Shown: positions 1 to 12,301 of the stretch, in pieces
Layout: each line of letters starts with the position of its first letter
How positions within the stretch are numbered: position 1 is the stretch's first letter
NCBI GenBank assembly: GCA_008828725.1
Contig: MEHQ01000692.1
Coordinates: 144,046-208,045 of the forward strand
Direction: 5' to 3'
DNA from: Saccharina japonica
Taxonomy: Eukaryota > Sar > Phaeophyceae > Laminariales > Laminariaceae
Length of the DNA stretch: 64,000 nt
Program-made: the position numbers and the translations under genes
Notes under the pieces: generated by a model
What the model was told of the DNA's origin: nothing
The model's database searches: none
Seen by the model: only the letters and a program-made list of their open reading frames with translations

Positions 1-545
1 ACACTGAGCGCACGAAATCCCTTTATCTCTACTACATTGCAATTGAAGTACTCATAGGAGTGTTACTGTTTGTAGATCTTAAGCCCACATGAAAAAAACA
101 CCGACACACCACTGTATACTATATACAGAGTGTTCTCATTTTCGAGACCCGCATAGACAGACGAGAGACAGGTGGAGGGAGGAGAAAACTTTGTGGAAAA
201 AAAGTCGTTTTTTCGTAAATTGTGGTCTAGAAGCCCGCCTCCTTCCATTGTGGCTAATCAATAGAGTGAAGAAATGAGAGAGTGGGATAATGTGAAATGT
301 GCAAGGAAGAATGAGATCTGCTAAAGGAGATAGATGGGGGATAATAATAGACGAATGTGACACGGATAAGTTTGGTACACTAGAAGACAGTAGCGATAAA
401 AAGGTTGCTATATTCTACCAGGTAGGGCATAGATGGTGGCCACACGCGGCGAAACAGGAAGGGGACAAGATTAACACAACACATTTTCTATGGAATATAT
501 GAGAAAACACCGTAATAAGCGTCCCAACTGTTCGGGGGCGTCTCT
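1..545. other. No gene recognised (left edge)
   Basis: Only short open frames without recognisable domains are present. No repeat shared with the rest of the window was found here. The sequence is AT-rich and unremarkable. Confidence 0.5.
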
Positions 546-584
546 ATGAGGAGTAGGAGCGGCGTGCTCAGTCTCGAAAGGGAT

Positions 585-790
585 TCATGCGTTTTCAATG
601 GTCAATTTGTTACGACAAGCAACAATAATGAGCACCCCCACCCCCGACACTCCGACACCCCACACTGCCTTGCTTCGAGATTTAGCTCCTCCATACACGG
701 TCTCCACTCCCTCGTAGTCCCTGCCACAATAAGGGTCTATGGTCATACGACAACGGCCATGTATGAAATGGAAGTACACCCCTTAGTACT
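585..790 (-). repeat. Inverted fragment of the RT-derived repeat and of a dispersed element
   Basis: Read on the - strand this stretch starts with the same words as the insertion at 1909-2288 (a start like GTGTACTTC, then a GACCATAGACCC block). It then runs into a copy of the segment repeated in tandem at 1100-1335 (GCTAAATCTCGAAGCAAGGC). It is therefore a rearranged, opposite-strand piece of the decayed retrotransposon to its right. It does not encode a continuous conserved protein. Confidence 0.6.
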
Positions 791-1099
791 ACTTGTTTGC
801 GACTTGAGATACAAATAGCAACAACAGCGCCATCAGACGGAAGGTTTCTTACAAAACGAAGATAATTATGTGATACTCATACGGTCGAAGCGAGGTGGGA
901 ACCCTGTGTGTGTTTGTGTGTGTGTCCTCATCGATGCCAGCCACAGAGCAGCAGCAACAGGATATAGCAGCAAGCAGTAGTGGTGATTTTCTACTTCGAA
1001 GTGCAGGCACCAATATATGAGATACTACTCCAGGGGTGCATGACAGCGACACAAACCAACACCACACTCTTCCTTAAAATGTATTACAACAAGCCAGAG

Positions 1100-1335
1100 T
1101 GGGGCGGGTGTGGAGCTTGTAGCGTTACCTGCACGAATACACCATGAGCTAAATCTCGAAGCAAGGCAGTAAGGTTGGAGTGTCGGGGGGAGTGAAGCAT
1201 GTAGCCTTACCTGCCCGAATACACCATGAAAGAGCTAAATCTCGAAGCAAGGAAGTATGGGGTTGGGGTGTCGGGGGGGGGTGGAGCATGTAGCGTTACG
1301 TGCCCGAATACACCATGAGGCAGGCAACTAGATCA
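1100..1335 (+). repeat. Tandem repeat (about 2.6 units of ~85 bp) made from RT coding sequence
   Basis: Three successive units share GCTAAATCTCGAAGCAAGGC, then a G-rich block, then CCCGAATACACCATGA. Conceptual translation (LNLEARQ...GWSVGGSEA) matches the RT segment EINREARQFGVGVRGGVEQ of the 52.8 kb element. The array is therefore an internal amplification of reverse-transcriptase coding DNA at the 5' edge of the decayed element. Confidence 0.75.
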
Positions 1336-1908
1336 CCCAGACAGACGTGTCTAAACGCGTTCAACTCGGTCCTGCGGAAGCTCATGCTCGAGCAGGTGGC
1401 CGCCTGGACGCCAGCGCTCACGGAGTTCGTATAGCCAAGTGCTATGGCGAGAGGTCCGCCTCCGTGCTCTTCCAGACGGGCTCTGGAGCAAGGGCGAAGC
1501 TCGAAAGCTCCCGTGGGGTACAGCATGAAGACGCTATGGGACTGGCCCTGTTCTGCCTGCCGCTACGGCCGATGCTTACGAGGGTTCGGGAGGAATACGA
1601 GTCGCAAGGGGTCGAAGCCTACGCACACCTCGGGGACATCGCTATCGCGGCCGGTGAGATATCACCAGGGAAGGTGGGAGTGGTGCCCTTCCTCGAGCGA
1701 GAGTTGACAGCGAGGGGGATACACCTCAACCCGGGCAAGACGGTTGTCTTGGTCTTGAAGGGACACGTGCCCACGCCGGAAGATATATCGCTTTTGGCAG
1801 GAGTCGATGTCCGCATAGCGAACGGGGAAGAGATAGAGGTGGTTGGAGTATCCGTCGGCACTGACGAGCTTGCGATAGAGAGCGCCGTAGGGATCGTGCG
1901 CGAGGAGT

Positions 1909-2288
1909 GTACCTCATTTTCATGCATGGCCGTAGTCGTGTGACCATAGACCCTCGCATCCCTACAATGCCGGGACGGAGCATGTCGGGTTTTCACCGAC
2001 CAGGCAGACATTGCTAGCACCAAGCGCTTGTGGGGCGGACTTGCATATGGATGACAGCTTCAATGAGTTCATTTAGTCTCTGGTGTGGCCACGTCCTGAG
2101 ACAACAATGGGAGCACTATGTAACTCGCGGGTGCCTTACCATATACACACTGCGTGATACGACCATTCCCCTTGTGCGGAGCAAAGGTTCTCCACCCCGC
2201 ACAAATTATCTAACTCGACCGTCAGCCACCGTCAGCCTTGGTGACCGCCAAAACAAAGGGCGGGGGAGGGGTGTACTTCATTTTCATG
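1909..2288 (+). mobile_element. About 360 bp insertion inside the decayed RT, flanked by 20-bp direct repeats
   Basis: The 20-mers at 1909-1928 and 2269-2288 differ at one base (GTGTACCTCATTTTCATGCA versus GTGTACTTCATTTTCATGCA). RT homology stops before the first and resumes after the second, as expected for an insertion with a target-site duplication. The start (GGCCGTAGTCGTGTGACCAT, then a GACCCTCGCATCCCTAC block) recurs inverted at about 59500-59620 and at 700-790, so it is a dispersed element. The 20-mer also begins the other copies, so it may be a terminal repeat of the element instead of target DNA. No coding capacity is seen. Confidence 0.55.
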
Positions 2289-4150
2289 CAGCACGAGGCG
2301 GGGGGGGGGGGCAGCTCGCGCGGATGCTACCACGCATGCCGGATACACAAGCGATCAACCCCATAGCCACCGGCTCTATGGTGCACACGAATGGCGTGTG
2401 TCGAGCGGGCGATGGACTCAAAGCTGTCCCTCCCTGCCAGCTTGTCGACGGGCAGAGAATGGCGCAATGTGGATGCTCGAAAACCTTCTCCAGCTCCCTG
2501 GAAAGGCAGAGGAATCATCGTTGTTCGAGGAGGAGTGCATGCCGGAACGGCTCACACTGCTACCCCACCACCGTGCACAGACCAGCTTGTCGACGGGAGC
2601 AGGGGGGTTCGGAATGTGATCAGCAGAATCGAGAAGGATGTCCGCATTATCGGTAGGGAGCTTGGTGGCAACGCTACCCGCAGTCCTGGCGGTACCTCTC
2701 TGGCAATCTGGGGGAGAAGGTGCGGGGGAGCCTTCCAGGGTCAGAAGTAGTGGCCAGTATATTGGAGGGAGTGCGAAGCCTTCGAGATGAGGGCGAGGTC
2801 ACCGAAGAGGAGACGTGGGTGAAGTAGTGCCGCGGGGCGGGAGGGACAGGGCATGACGTGTGCTACGATAATAGAGGTACTGTACCTTTTTTTTGGCTGA
2901 TTTTGTTTCTGAATGATCGGGCTTCTTAACCTTTCATTTCACTCTTGTGTCTGAACTATTTTTTCATCCTATACTTATGCCATGGGAAAGTTCACCGGGT
3001 AGCACTTTTTTTTTCCCCCTTCAAAAACAGCTTTTGAGTGGGGTATATCTAGCACCTCGAGTGATCGATCGCCCTCAGAAAATGGCCTGCATGCAGGTGC
3101 ACCTCTACCGTACGTAGCATGCGTCGCATTCCGCCTTGAGAGGAGGTCACCGCATCCGGGGATTCGGATCGGAAAGGTGTTAGCAGCACACGACGCTGAG
3201 ACCACCAACTCTTCCAAAATCCATGACAAAACTTGAAGAACAGGTCAACCGGGCACGGTACGACCGGTACGCCACATCTCTGGACGGACCCCCCACCCAT
3301 GCACGCAACTGCCGGAGGAGGTCGGACCTTTCGGGGAGAGCGAGACCCTTGAATGCGCAAAGGCCAAGCAGTGGAGCCAGTCAGGACCAGAAGAAGCTAC
3401 CGCGTGGTTGCGAGCGAGATCGGTGGGCGCTCAACGCGTCATAGCAGCCTAGGAGTTTCTGTACGCAGGGCGGCGACATCTGGGGGTCGAGGGGCACTTG
3501 GCGGTGACGTGCCCTGCCTGTGGTGCAGCGGATGCCAACACGCGACATGCATGTACGTTTGTGCCACCGCATGGGTGTGCAGGTAAGCCAACACCAGCCG
3601 CTGGTCCACGCGAGACCTCCCGCTTCCTGAAGCGGACGTCCGTCCGTCACCAAGTGGAAAGCGGTGCGCCCTTTAACGCCAACAGGGACCTACGCATGGA
3701 CATCGTTCTCGAGAGGGGAGGCCTCCGAGACCCGTTGGCATCGGGTTTCCGACACAAAAGCATACTCATCGATGTCACCTACGCGGACCCCCAAGCGGGG
3801 GTTCACCTGCGTGCCGGAAGTGCTGACCAAGATGGATCAGCTGCTTCAACTTCTGAGGCGCGAAATCGCAACCACTACCCTCGCGTTGGACATGAGTCCT
3901 TCGATGAGCGCAGCCATAAACTTATCACCCTTGTGGTGGAAAGCTTTCGTCGTCTAGGATTGGAAGGCAGCAAATTAATCGACCAGCTGGCGACGAGTGT
4001 GGTCGGAGGACAGGATGGGGGGGGCAATAGCCAAGAAAGGCATCTGCAAGGGATGACTTTTTACAGGTCATTTCACTGACCTCCCAGGTTTCGATTTCAC
4101 GCGGAGTTCACCGGTACAAAGCTCACGTTACGGGACCGACACACGAGGAG

Positions 4151-6100
4151 AGGGGGGAGGGAAGATGAGGGGGGGCTGATGCCGATGACATGGGGTTGGC
4201 ACATATAGATGCCCAGTAGGGGATTGTAAGAGTTGAACGGAAGAAGGATAGTAGAGGATTGTGTTTGTTCTGCCTAGAGCGAGGGTGAAAATAAGCGTGC
4301 GGATTTAGTGCTTTGGGGTTTTGTAAGCAGGTCGTTTCGAAGCGTCTTTGCGAGTGTGGGGTGTATCCATATTTTCATTAAGAAGGGGGACATAATTTGG
4401 ATGAACTCAGCACTTGGTTAGATTTTATTGAAAGGCACAAGTACATGTCATACTTTCAGATTTGATTGATTGGTGAAACATCGGCGTGGAGTAGGTATAA
4501 AGGATTTCATAAGGGGGACTGCATTATTGGTATAAGTTTATCAAGTTTTCTGGGATGATTGGTAAGTATATGTGAATGGTATGATTGAAATAAGAGCTGC
4601 ACAAATATGGCCAGATGGAAAATGGAATGACAACACTGATCTGAATCTCCCCGACTCGACGATCCCCCGAACGGAGATAGGGAGATACAGTACGTACGCG
4701 TACTGCACTGTAGTTACTCAGGTAGTAGTGGTGGTAGTAGTAGTATAGTTAGTAAGTGTGTGTGTAGTGTGCTCACGTAGTTAGTAGTAAGTAGTAGTAG
4801 TAGTAATAGTAGTAAAGCAGGATGCGTATTTCCCGGTAGCGGTAATTCCCGGAAATTAATAGGGCTCGAGGTAATATTTTTTTTCAGAGGAAAGTATTCG
4901 CGTCCCCTATCCCCGGGAAAATAACGCCTCCATATAGAATGGAAACCCCCGTTTTTTTTTTTTGTCAAACGCTGCTAAGCTGTGCAGCAGCGCAGAGCGT
5001 TACCTAGGCGCCCACATGCCCCTCCTATGTCACACAGATATCCTACAGAGGAATAGGATGTTATGGCGAGCGGAATCATCGAAGGAATGTACTAATAACA
5101 ATATAAAATATAATCATACATTGACATATGATATGAGATAACATATTCGAATGGAAAGGGTGCACTCGGCGCAGATGCAGCTGGGACGCTGGGATTTTGT
5201 TGAGGCGTCCAGCGTCCATGTTTCCATGTTTCCATGTTTACAGTTTTACTGGATAATAAGGTCGCGACCGCTACACGCCTACGAAGCAGCGCACTGCTGT
5301 AACTGCTAACTTCCTGCTTTGCGCTGATGATTTACCTCGCGACACAAGTATATTCGTACATGAGAGATCGCTATCAGCACTACGGCTGTTGTCGTATTAT
5401 TCCAGTATCAAATGGCCGCAGGACGAAATCAACGAGGACGCGAACAAGTGAAAAATCAACTGAAACCGATGAACATTTACTCTAGTACTTGCAGTGTGCA
5501 CAACCACTACTGTTGTGTACCTGGTGCAGGTATTATACGTATATATATAGAGTGTAGTAGCGTTAAAATGATCGAAAATGACTGTCCGGAGGCCTGGACA
5601 AATCTTATACTTGTGCTTCATGTAGTGCATGGGCCACCCGGGGATGATAATTTTTTGTCCCCTCCCAAAAATTACGCCTTTTTTTCCTTAAATGAGAGGA
5701 AATAGGGGAATATTTTACGAAAGGCTGAAAAAGGCTGTTTCCCGGAAATGTTTGGGTTCCGGGCGAGGAAATACGCATCCCCTGGTAAAAAAGGGTTTGC
5801 ACTCGCGAAGAAGAGTAGACAATGAGAGAGTAAGTAGGTGCTGGTTGATATCACGAGTATGACTGCTGTTTTTGCTGTTCGCTGCAAATATCCCGCGGTT
5901 CCTCCATAATGGCGGGGGGGCGGCACATAACAAAGGCGCACCCTAAACCACACCGTACACCGTATACGTACTGCTGCTGCTGCTGCTTGCTGTGGTCTTC
6001 ATTTCGTAGATTTTTCTGGTTCTTCTTCGTCGTTATTTATTGCGATTGACACATTGACACACACACGCTGCACATTATGACGATAGCAATAATAGACATA
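4151..6100. other. Non-genic block with AGT-rich low-complexity tract
   Basis: Positions 4715-4815 are an irregular (AGT)n tract. Two stretches near 4830-4930 and 5640-5790 share words such as ATGCGTATTTCCC/GGGAAATACGCAT in opposite orientation, suggesting a degraded inverted repeat. No coding sequence is recognised. Confidence 0.4.
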
Positions 6101-6105
6101 TTATA

Positions 6106-6935
6106 TTCTACTATTACGCAGCAGCAGCACAGCAGCGCGGAGCAGCCATCCGGAGCACGGACGACATTGACCCGTGACGAACGGACAACCATTTTTGTTT
6201 TTTTCGTTTTTTCGTTTTTTCCCCTGAATTTCGTTGTTGGGTCTGTGTGGATGACGTCACTGGTTTTGTAGAGAGACGCGGCAGAGATGGCGCGGACACC
6301 CCGGGTGCCTTCATTGTGTGCCTGATCGTGGAAGACCCCTTCAATGTGGAACGATTCCTAATCAGTGTCGATGTTTATAATGCTGTGCCTACCACAGACG
6401 TTCAGGATAGATTCGGGCAATTGTCAATTGACGTGATGGCTTTGGTTGGCTGTTCTTTTTCACTGTGTGCCCGCGGACTGTCATTCCGGCAGCACTTCAG
6501 ACAGCAGCTGCGTGCTCCATCGTGTTCCCACGCCTACCGTGTGTTTTTGTACAGACAGCACTTCAGACAGTAGTTACGCTGTAGTCGGCAAATTCATTGG
6601 TAAAGAGTGGGAGGGGGGGGGGGGACGATGCTGCTGTAGTCGAATGGAGATTGCGGGCGTGTAGTTCAGTTTTGGACACGCATAACATGCTGTAGGGATT
6701 TTAGGTGTACCTCTTCGGACTTGTGTATCCTTTCCCTGCTAAGTGTACGTGTTCTTTAGGATTCTCTGATGGCTCTAGCACTTTTGTGACCACGGGCCGT
6801 GATCTTGCTAGATCAGACTATAGGGATTAGCAACTGAAACGAGTTTAATGTGAAGATAACAACAACAACATTGTCGTCCTGTGACCACGGACTATCTTTT
6901 TCGCGATGACAACAACAACAGCAGTGGGGGTCCCA
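6106..6935 (+). repeat. Partial copy of the element at 35.8-37.5 kb, with a short conserved ORF
   Basis: This is the + strand counterpart of the region running from about 36744 back to about 35975. The frame at 6247-6573 encodes [19 protein letters not shown] and then a [23 protein letters not shown] stretch, nearly identical to the longer frame on the - strand at 36271-36924. The family of the protein is not recognised. The copy is truncated on its 5' side relative to the 36 kb copy and ends in the arm sequence of the palindrome described at 35840-36090, followed by an (ACA)n-like tract. Confidence 0.7.
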
Positions 6936-7604
6936 CTTTTAGTATGGCGGTTCGCCAGGCGACCATGACCGCATTAAAGTGGGACTCCGCCCTGAACCGG
7001 TTTAGTGCGGTACCACACGAAAGTGGGCCCCACACTGGCTGTAGAGCGCGACCGCACCAAAGTGGGATATATGGGGAAACTCGTAGTACTGCTTACTACC
7101 GTGCTATAGTGCGGGGACCACAATAACGTGAGCGCTGGAACCCGAGATGAAGTGAGCAGGGCCAACCGATCCCCTCGACGATACCTGCTGTACACTATTA
7201 ATAGTGTCATGGGAGACGCACTCTGGTTTATATCATGTATTATGTATTATCCTCGTGCTCATTACGTAGTGTGGTACAACATGCACTCATAATATCCAGC
7301 TGATAATATCCGTCACCACCCACGGCTACGTAGGCCGAATATATACTACCTGCAGCACGGTACAACTGAGCTACGACGTACCAGGTACTGCACACTCTCT
7401 AGGATGAAGAATCAGCATGGACACTGGGTGTGTGTGGTGGATGTTGACGGGGTATATATAATAGTAGAAAAAAACGGTTTACAATGTGAAGGACGGGTAA
7501 AGATGTGAAGGACAGGTAGCGGTATATGCACACTCTCCGAATAATAATATTAGTAGGTACGAGAGTGGAGATATGTAGTTAAATATAAATATTGTAATAG
7601 CACA
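6936..7604. other. Non-genic block with a dispersed repeat at about 7401-7530
   Basis: The words ATGAAGAATCAGCATGGACA and a GATGTTGACGGG block recur at 28097-28160 and 37552-37660, and inverted at 60885-60960. This defines a dispersed repeat of roughly 70-110 bp. No gene is seen; the frames here are short. Confidence 0.5.
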
Positions 7605-8382
7605 GGGGGCGTAAAACAAAGAGAAAACGAACGAGCCACAGCCCTACTTGTATGAACATCAGGCCGATCCCCAGCCTCTTCGGAAAGGTAAAGAGAAGAG
7701 GTCCCCCGTATGTAAACGCGTAGCTATGAAGCAGGTGATAAGACCGGGCACTGGGTTGGAAAACGGAATAACCTTATCCCGGAAAGTGTGTGTTTTCTGT
7801 TTGAGTCTTTTTTTTTCACAGATTGAGACTGCACTACAGATTAAGCACTGCCTGGGCTCTCGCGGGCGAATTACGACGAGCTCGGGTGCTCTAAATACCC
7901 GCTGCAATCCACAATTAAAGAAAGCAAACTTGGTCTGGAACACACTTATAAGGTCAGGCATCGGAGACGGGCAAAGTTCAAGAGAGCGCGGCGGGGCATG
8001 GCTGGCGGCGGATCACATTTTTTTTTTCCGTTGTTTTGGCTCCTTTTCAACTCGGATTTTTAGAGAGCCTCCCTACTCTTTGTTTTTCGCTGGTGGGGGG
8101 GGAAGAAGGAAAGTGTGGTTGGGGGGTAATCTTTAAAAAAGTGGACTTATTGGTTTTCTGGGATCAACAAGGTCCATCCCGCATTCTACTATTCTACCCA
8201 GTATCAAACGGGTATTTGGTGTGTTGGGGGGTTAATCCTGCAGGATTCAGATCCGCGCATGCACTCGATATATAATATGTACATACTCAACAAGACATAT
8301 GTACTGTAACTAAAACTGTTTTGTTGTTGCTCGTGGTTCGTGGTTGCTGGACGAGACGAGAGAGAGTCCTTCATTGTCATTG

Positions 8383-8765
8383 TGACATCCGGTCGCCCCG
8401 GTGGGCTAGCAGGTAACCACGAAGCATGTTAGCGTCAATATCTATCGTGAATTCCAGCCCCCCCTCGAGTGCATCATGCTCGTACGGACTTTTTCTCGCA
8501 AAAATATATCTTGACTATATTTTTCCGCTATATATAATATTAATAGCGGAAAGCGCGAGAGCGTGAGTTAGCAAAATTCGATGAAGATCGACGAGCGTTG
8601 GGACCCTCTGCGTGATAAAACTCAAGGCAATTACCGTACGTAGTGGGGGAGGAGGGAAAGGAGCCTACTTTGTGACGACCCCGGATCTGAGTTACGATTA
8701 GGGAGGGAGGGAGAAAGACAGAAGTACGAAGATATAATGAATGGGATGGAAAAGAAAAGAAAAAA
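8383..8765 (+). mobile_element. tRNA-derived SINE-like element (duplication copy 1)
   Basis: The element starts with the tRNA-like head GGTCGCCCCGGTGGGCTAGC and continues with a body shared by several copies in the window (GACCCCGGATCTGAGTTACG, then a GAAGTACGAAGAT block). It ends in an A-rich tail. The 8-mer TGTCATTG occurs at 8375-8382 and 8766-8773, a plausible target-site duplication. The internal segment 8517-8545 contains an extra palindromic insertion absent from the relative at 31590-31822. The B box is degraded here; compare the better head at 15691. Confidence 0.75.
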
Positions 8766-9860
8766 TGTCATTGAATGTGATTTTGATTGCCCCCCCCGCC
8801 TTTCGTGCTTTTCGCCTTTCTTTGTACCAGGTATACGAGAGGTAGTAGTATTAATATAATTAGTAGATTTCGACGAACGTTCAGAGAATTTGTTGTAGTT
8901 GCCAAACAAACGGCCCAAGATGAATGAACAGCGTGACCGTTTTACGTCGTGCACCGCGCGCAGCAGGTGAGGTGTCGCGTGTCGAGGTGTGTACCGCGTA
9001 TACTGCTGCAGCAGATACCAGGTGTATAATACCTGCAGCTAGCCCTCGGCTAGCCGGTAAAACAAAGGTATCCACAAGCATTATTATTATGAGCACGAAA
9101 TAAATACGATACTTGGTGAGCTGGTGAGCATCACGATTCAACCCGTACGTATTCACGAGCAGCAGTAGTAGTAGTACGTACGTATGTAGACTATGTACGT
9201 ACACTGCTGTATGCTGTATATATATGGTGCTGTGCTGTACGAACCGTTAAGAATAAGAAAAGCTTTAGATATAAAGCAGCATGCCAATAGTATGTACGTG
9301 CCGCATCTCCTCTCGCCTGCGCACCGGCGAGGTGTATTTTAGAGGACCTGGTACTGTATGTGTAGCTGTTGTGGCAGGTGTAGAGCACACGGGAGAGGTA
9401 TCCAGCATGACGAGCCGATCACAGCCCAGACACGTTGATAAAAAGATATCAGGCTCAAAGATATACCAGAAATCAATGCCAGAACCGTTTCTTTCTCTGG
9501 GATTATTTGTAAAGAGGTGAAAATATCAACCAACCATGGCGGACGGCAGACGTCACGAAACCGAAAAGCGCTAAATATAATAAGCGGTCTATTTCGATTC
9601 CGCGAACATGGAAGGCGTGTTCTGTTTCATTGTTTTGTCCCCTCCTCACCTCATCAGCGAAATATTTTTTCCAGCTACGTAGCTTTTCCTCCGCCACGAC
9701 GCACACTCACTCCCACACTCGTCACCGACATCAACTTCACCGCCTCGCCGCCCGACAGGTGAGAGTGCGGTACCCTCGGCTTGTCTGCTGCTGTTGTCGT
9801 GGACAGCACGCTCCGCTGCTGGCTTGCGTATTCGGAGCTTTCGGGTTATCGCGTAATCGC

Positions 9861-9863
9861 TGC

Positions 9864-9899
<36 letters not shown>
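9861..9899. repeat. (CTG)n microsatellite
   Basis: A run of about 11 GCT/CTG triplets, repeated in copy 2 at 20246-20284. Further CTG/CAG triplet runs lie at 10519-10562 (copy 2: 20910-20953), at about 10919-10939, and at 12264-12300. They make long Ser, Gln, Ala or Leu homopolymer frames on both strands that I do not regard as genes. Confidence 0.9.
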
Positions 9900-9900
<1 letters not shown>

Positions 9901-11080
9901 CCTGGAGCTGTCTGTGCTCCTGCGCTCTCCTCGGCGTGTTCTTCGCCACGCGACGATTGCGTACGTAACTATGTGACTTGCGCCAACCACTGCTGCGCCA
10001 ACATCTCCAGAGTTCCGATACCAGTAGTTGGCCTCTAGGGGGTTTCTTTCGCCGCCAGTAGCGCAGTTGGGAGCGCGCCGTGCCAACCCAAGAGCGGGCA
10101 CAGAGGAGAGACAAGAAGAGCAGAGCGCAGCGAAAAGTAAAATGACGTGCATGCCTCTCGTGTCGTTCGGTCTGCTACATGTTATGGTATACGACTATCT
10201 GTCTTCCCCTCTGAAGTTTCATTTTTCTCCGTGAACCAGTAACCTCGTAGGCGCCGGTACAAGGAGACTTGCGTGCCCCCCAGCGTGCGCTGCCTGGCTC
10301 GCTCGGCGAGGGCCTTCCGGTGTTTGGCTGCGACCCCTCCCTGTGCTTGCTGCGCGTTGAAGACTTGATGTATGCCTTTTGGCGAAAGATCCTTCTTCGG
10401 CATCATCCTATTTTTGCTTGTCTGGCTGACTATTCGATGACGAGCTCTCGTGTCGATCAGCCAGCCAACCCTCGAAGGCTCGAAGCGCTCTCCTCGCCAT
10501 GCCGTGCTCGGCTGGGCGCTGCTGCTGCTGCGGCTGCTGCTGCGGCTGCTGCTGCTGCTGCGGTTAGCACGTCACCCCACTGCCAGACGTCGGTCACTCT
10601 CTCACGTATGCCTCTCGTGCGTGGGGGAAAGGCGATTCTTCGCAACCTGTTTTTTGTATCGCAGGTTGAATCGCGCACATTCAGCATGTATGTAGGAATA
10701 ATAGTAAAGGCCCAAATCATACCGATGCGTACACACCAGGTACTGACTCTGCTGCTGCTTGCCGTGCATCCCTGATAACACGAGAAAGGCAGGAAGAAAG
10801 GCTTGAAGCTTTGCGATAGAATAGCGTGCAGGAGCGTGCACCCCTTGACATGCTTCGGGAAGAAAAAAAAAAGGCCCGAGCGTACCCAGCGCGGGTAGCA
10901 GTGCCAAGCGCTGCAGTCACAGCAGCAGCAGCAGCAGCAAGCAGCACGACAACCCACTTCAACCAACCTCTCCCCTCCCCACGTGTGCGTTCCCCCAAAA
11001 CTGAACCGTAAAAAACCGCGCACGCAAAACACCACACACACATCATCCAGGTTTCTTTTCGCTCTCCGAAAACAGCCAGC

Positions 11081-11259
11081 ATGCCGAACCCCAGCTTCTC
11101 GAACCACACCACTCTCTCGGACGGAGTCCTCGCGGAGTTCCGCAAGCTTCCCCAGAATGGCAAGATCATGGCCGAGTACATCTGGATCGGCGGCTCCGGC
11201 CAGGACCTGCGCTGCAAGACTCGGACGTTCGACGAGAAGCCTAAGACCGCCGCTGACCT
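11081..11259 (+). CDS. Glutamine synthetase exon 1, upstream duplicate
   Basis: Encodes the same first 59 residues as the exon at 21472-21650, from [15 protein letters not shown] to [10 protein letters not shown], and keeps the same GTGAGT donor at 11260. The ATG was chosen because the protein from here has the usual N-terminus of cytosolic class II glutamine synthetase. The sequence CATCATCCAG directly upstream ends in AG, so an upstream untranslated exon is possible. It could act as an alternative first exon about 22.5 kb from exon 2, could be a non-functional duplicate, or could be an assembly artefact. No disabling change is visible. Confidence 0.8.
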
Positions 11260-11908
11260 GTGAGTTTCTACTCGTAGTTCACAACACTTTCATACAAAAG
11301 CCATTGCCAGAGTGTCCGAAAATATAAGGATCGATTGGGTATCCATATTTATGAAAGAACGGTTCCTATTTTTGCGGACAGAGGGGTACAGCAGTTTATT
11401 TTCGTGTTGTACTCGTATTACTTTAATAGCTCGTTGTTTTGTGCTTTTTTTTCACCTCCTTTTGTTTTTTTAGGTATTTTTTGGTAATTTTTGTTTGTAT
11501 GAAAAACGAATGTATCATTTTGTGTTCTCTGTTCGTTTTCGTTCCATCATGTTCTTTTTTCGTGTTCAAATTTCAGATTTCATGTCAGTTTTTGGTTTGT
11601 TTTTCACGTTCTTCTCTGTCACAACTGGTCGATTAAAGGCACAAATTGCATTTGCGAGGGGGTATGACGTACCAAGTGGTCACTTTCTTGGGCACGGTTC
11701 TTTATGCAGCAGTACCGTTCATATGAACATGTAACGCTATGGACGGAAATGTAAGGACCATTTGGACTTGATATTTATATATCAATGGTCTTTTTATTTC
11801 CGTTCGTGGTGGTATCCACCATACTTCCTCTGTGGCACGTACGAGGTACGAGCAAGAACATGGTGGTATTCATGTATTCATATTTTTGCGTCGTACGTAC
11901 CGTCGTTT

Positions 11909-12262
11909 ATATGTATAGTTATGTTTGTGAAATTTTCGCACTTTTCGCAACTTTTCTCTTCGTACGAGCACTTTTCGGCAAAACGCTAAGTACCCCGACA
12001 CAGCAAGCCCGGCCGGACACATTGGTCGAGGTTTGGGCTCGATCCGAGCTCTGTGGCTCGCGTGGCGGGCGCTCGAAGTTTTTTTTCCCGCGGGGGTGGA
12101 TAAGCCGATTTCCCGGGTTTCGCTGCGTGAGGCCCTGTTTATGTTCAGTCGTGCGTTTTTTGTGCGTTTGTTGCCGAGAGCACGGGGAGCACACACGAAC
12201 AACAGCAGCACCACAGAGAGCGTGTTACAAACAGTACAACCTCAATGTTACAAACCTGCTGC

Positions 12263-12301
<39 letters not shown>

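Larger units (their letters stand above)
1100..4150 (+). pseudogene. Decayed non-LTR retrotransposon (RT plus CCHC/endonuclease C-terminus)
   Basis: Frame 1347-1943 aligns by eye with the reverse transcriptase of the element at 50.4-56.7 kb. It keeps the motif B region (SRGVQHEDAMG) but the catalytic motif C reads AHLGD near 1617-1637 instead of YLDD, so it cannot be an active polymerase. After an insertion (1909-2288) the RT C-terminal part resumes at about 2310-2740 in shifted frames. About 3220-4079 carries the CCHC finger (CPACGAADANTRHACTF, near 3510-3560). A restriction-like endonuclease segment follows (RDLRMDIVLERGGL, then KSILIDVTYADP), with a conserved tail to about 4150. The N-terminal half is missing. 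Many stops and frameshifts are present. The family resembles non-LTR elements with a C-terminal restriction-like endonuclease; clade assignment needs phylogeny. Confidence 0.85.

Noticed and set aside
10045..10100. tRNA 5' half (TAGCGCAGTTGGGAGCGCG)
   Set aside because: There is an A-box-like word but no B box or stem pairing downstream; at most a fossil.
9646..10152. Long Ser/Gln/Ala-rich open frames across the CTG/CAG runs
   Set aside because: Open on both strands and in several frames because of triplet repeats; no conserved domain.
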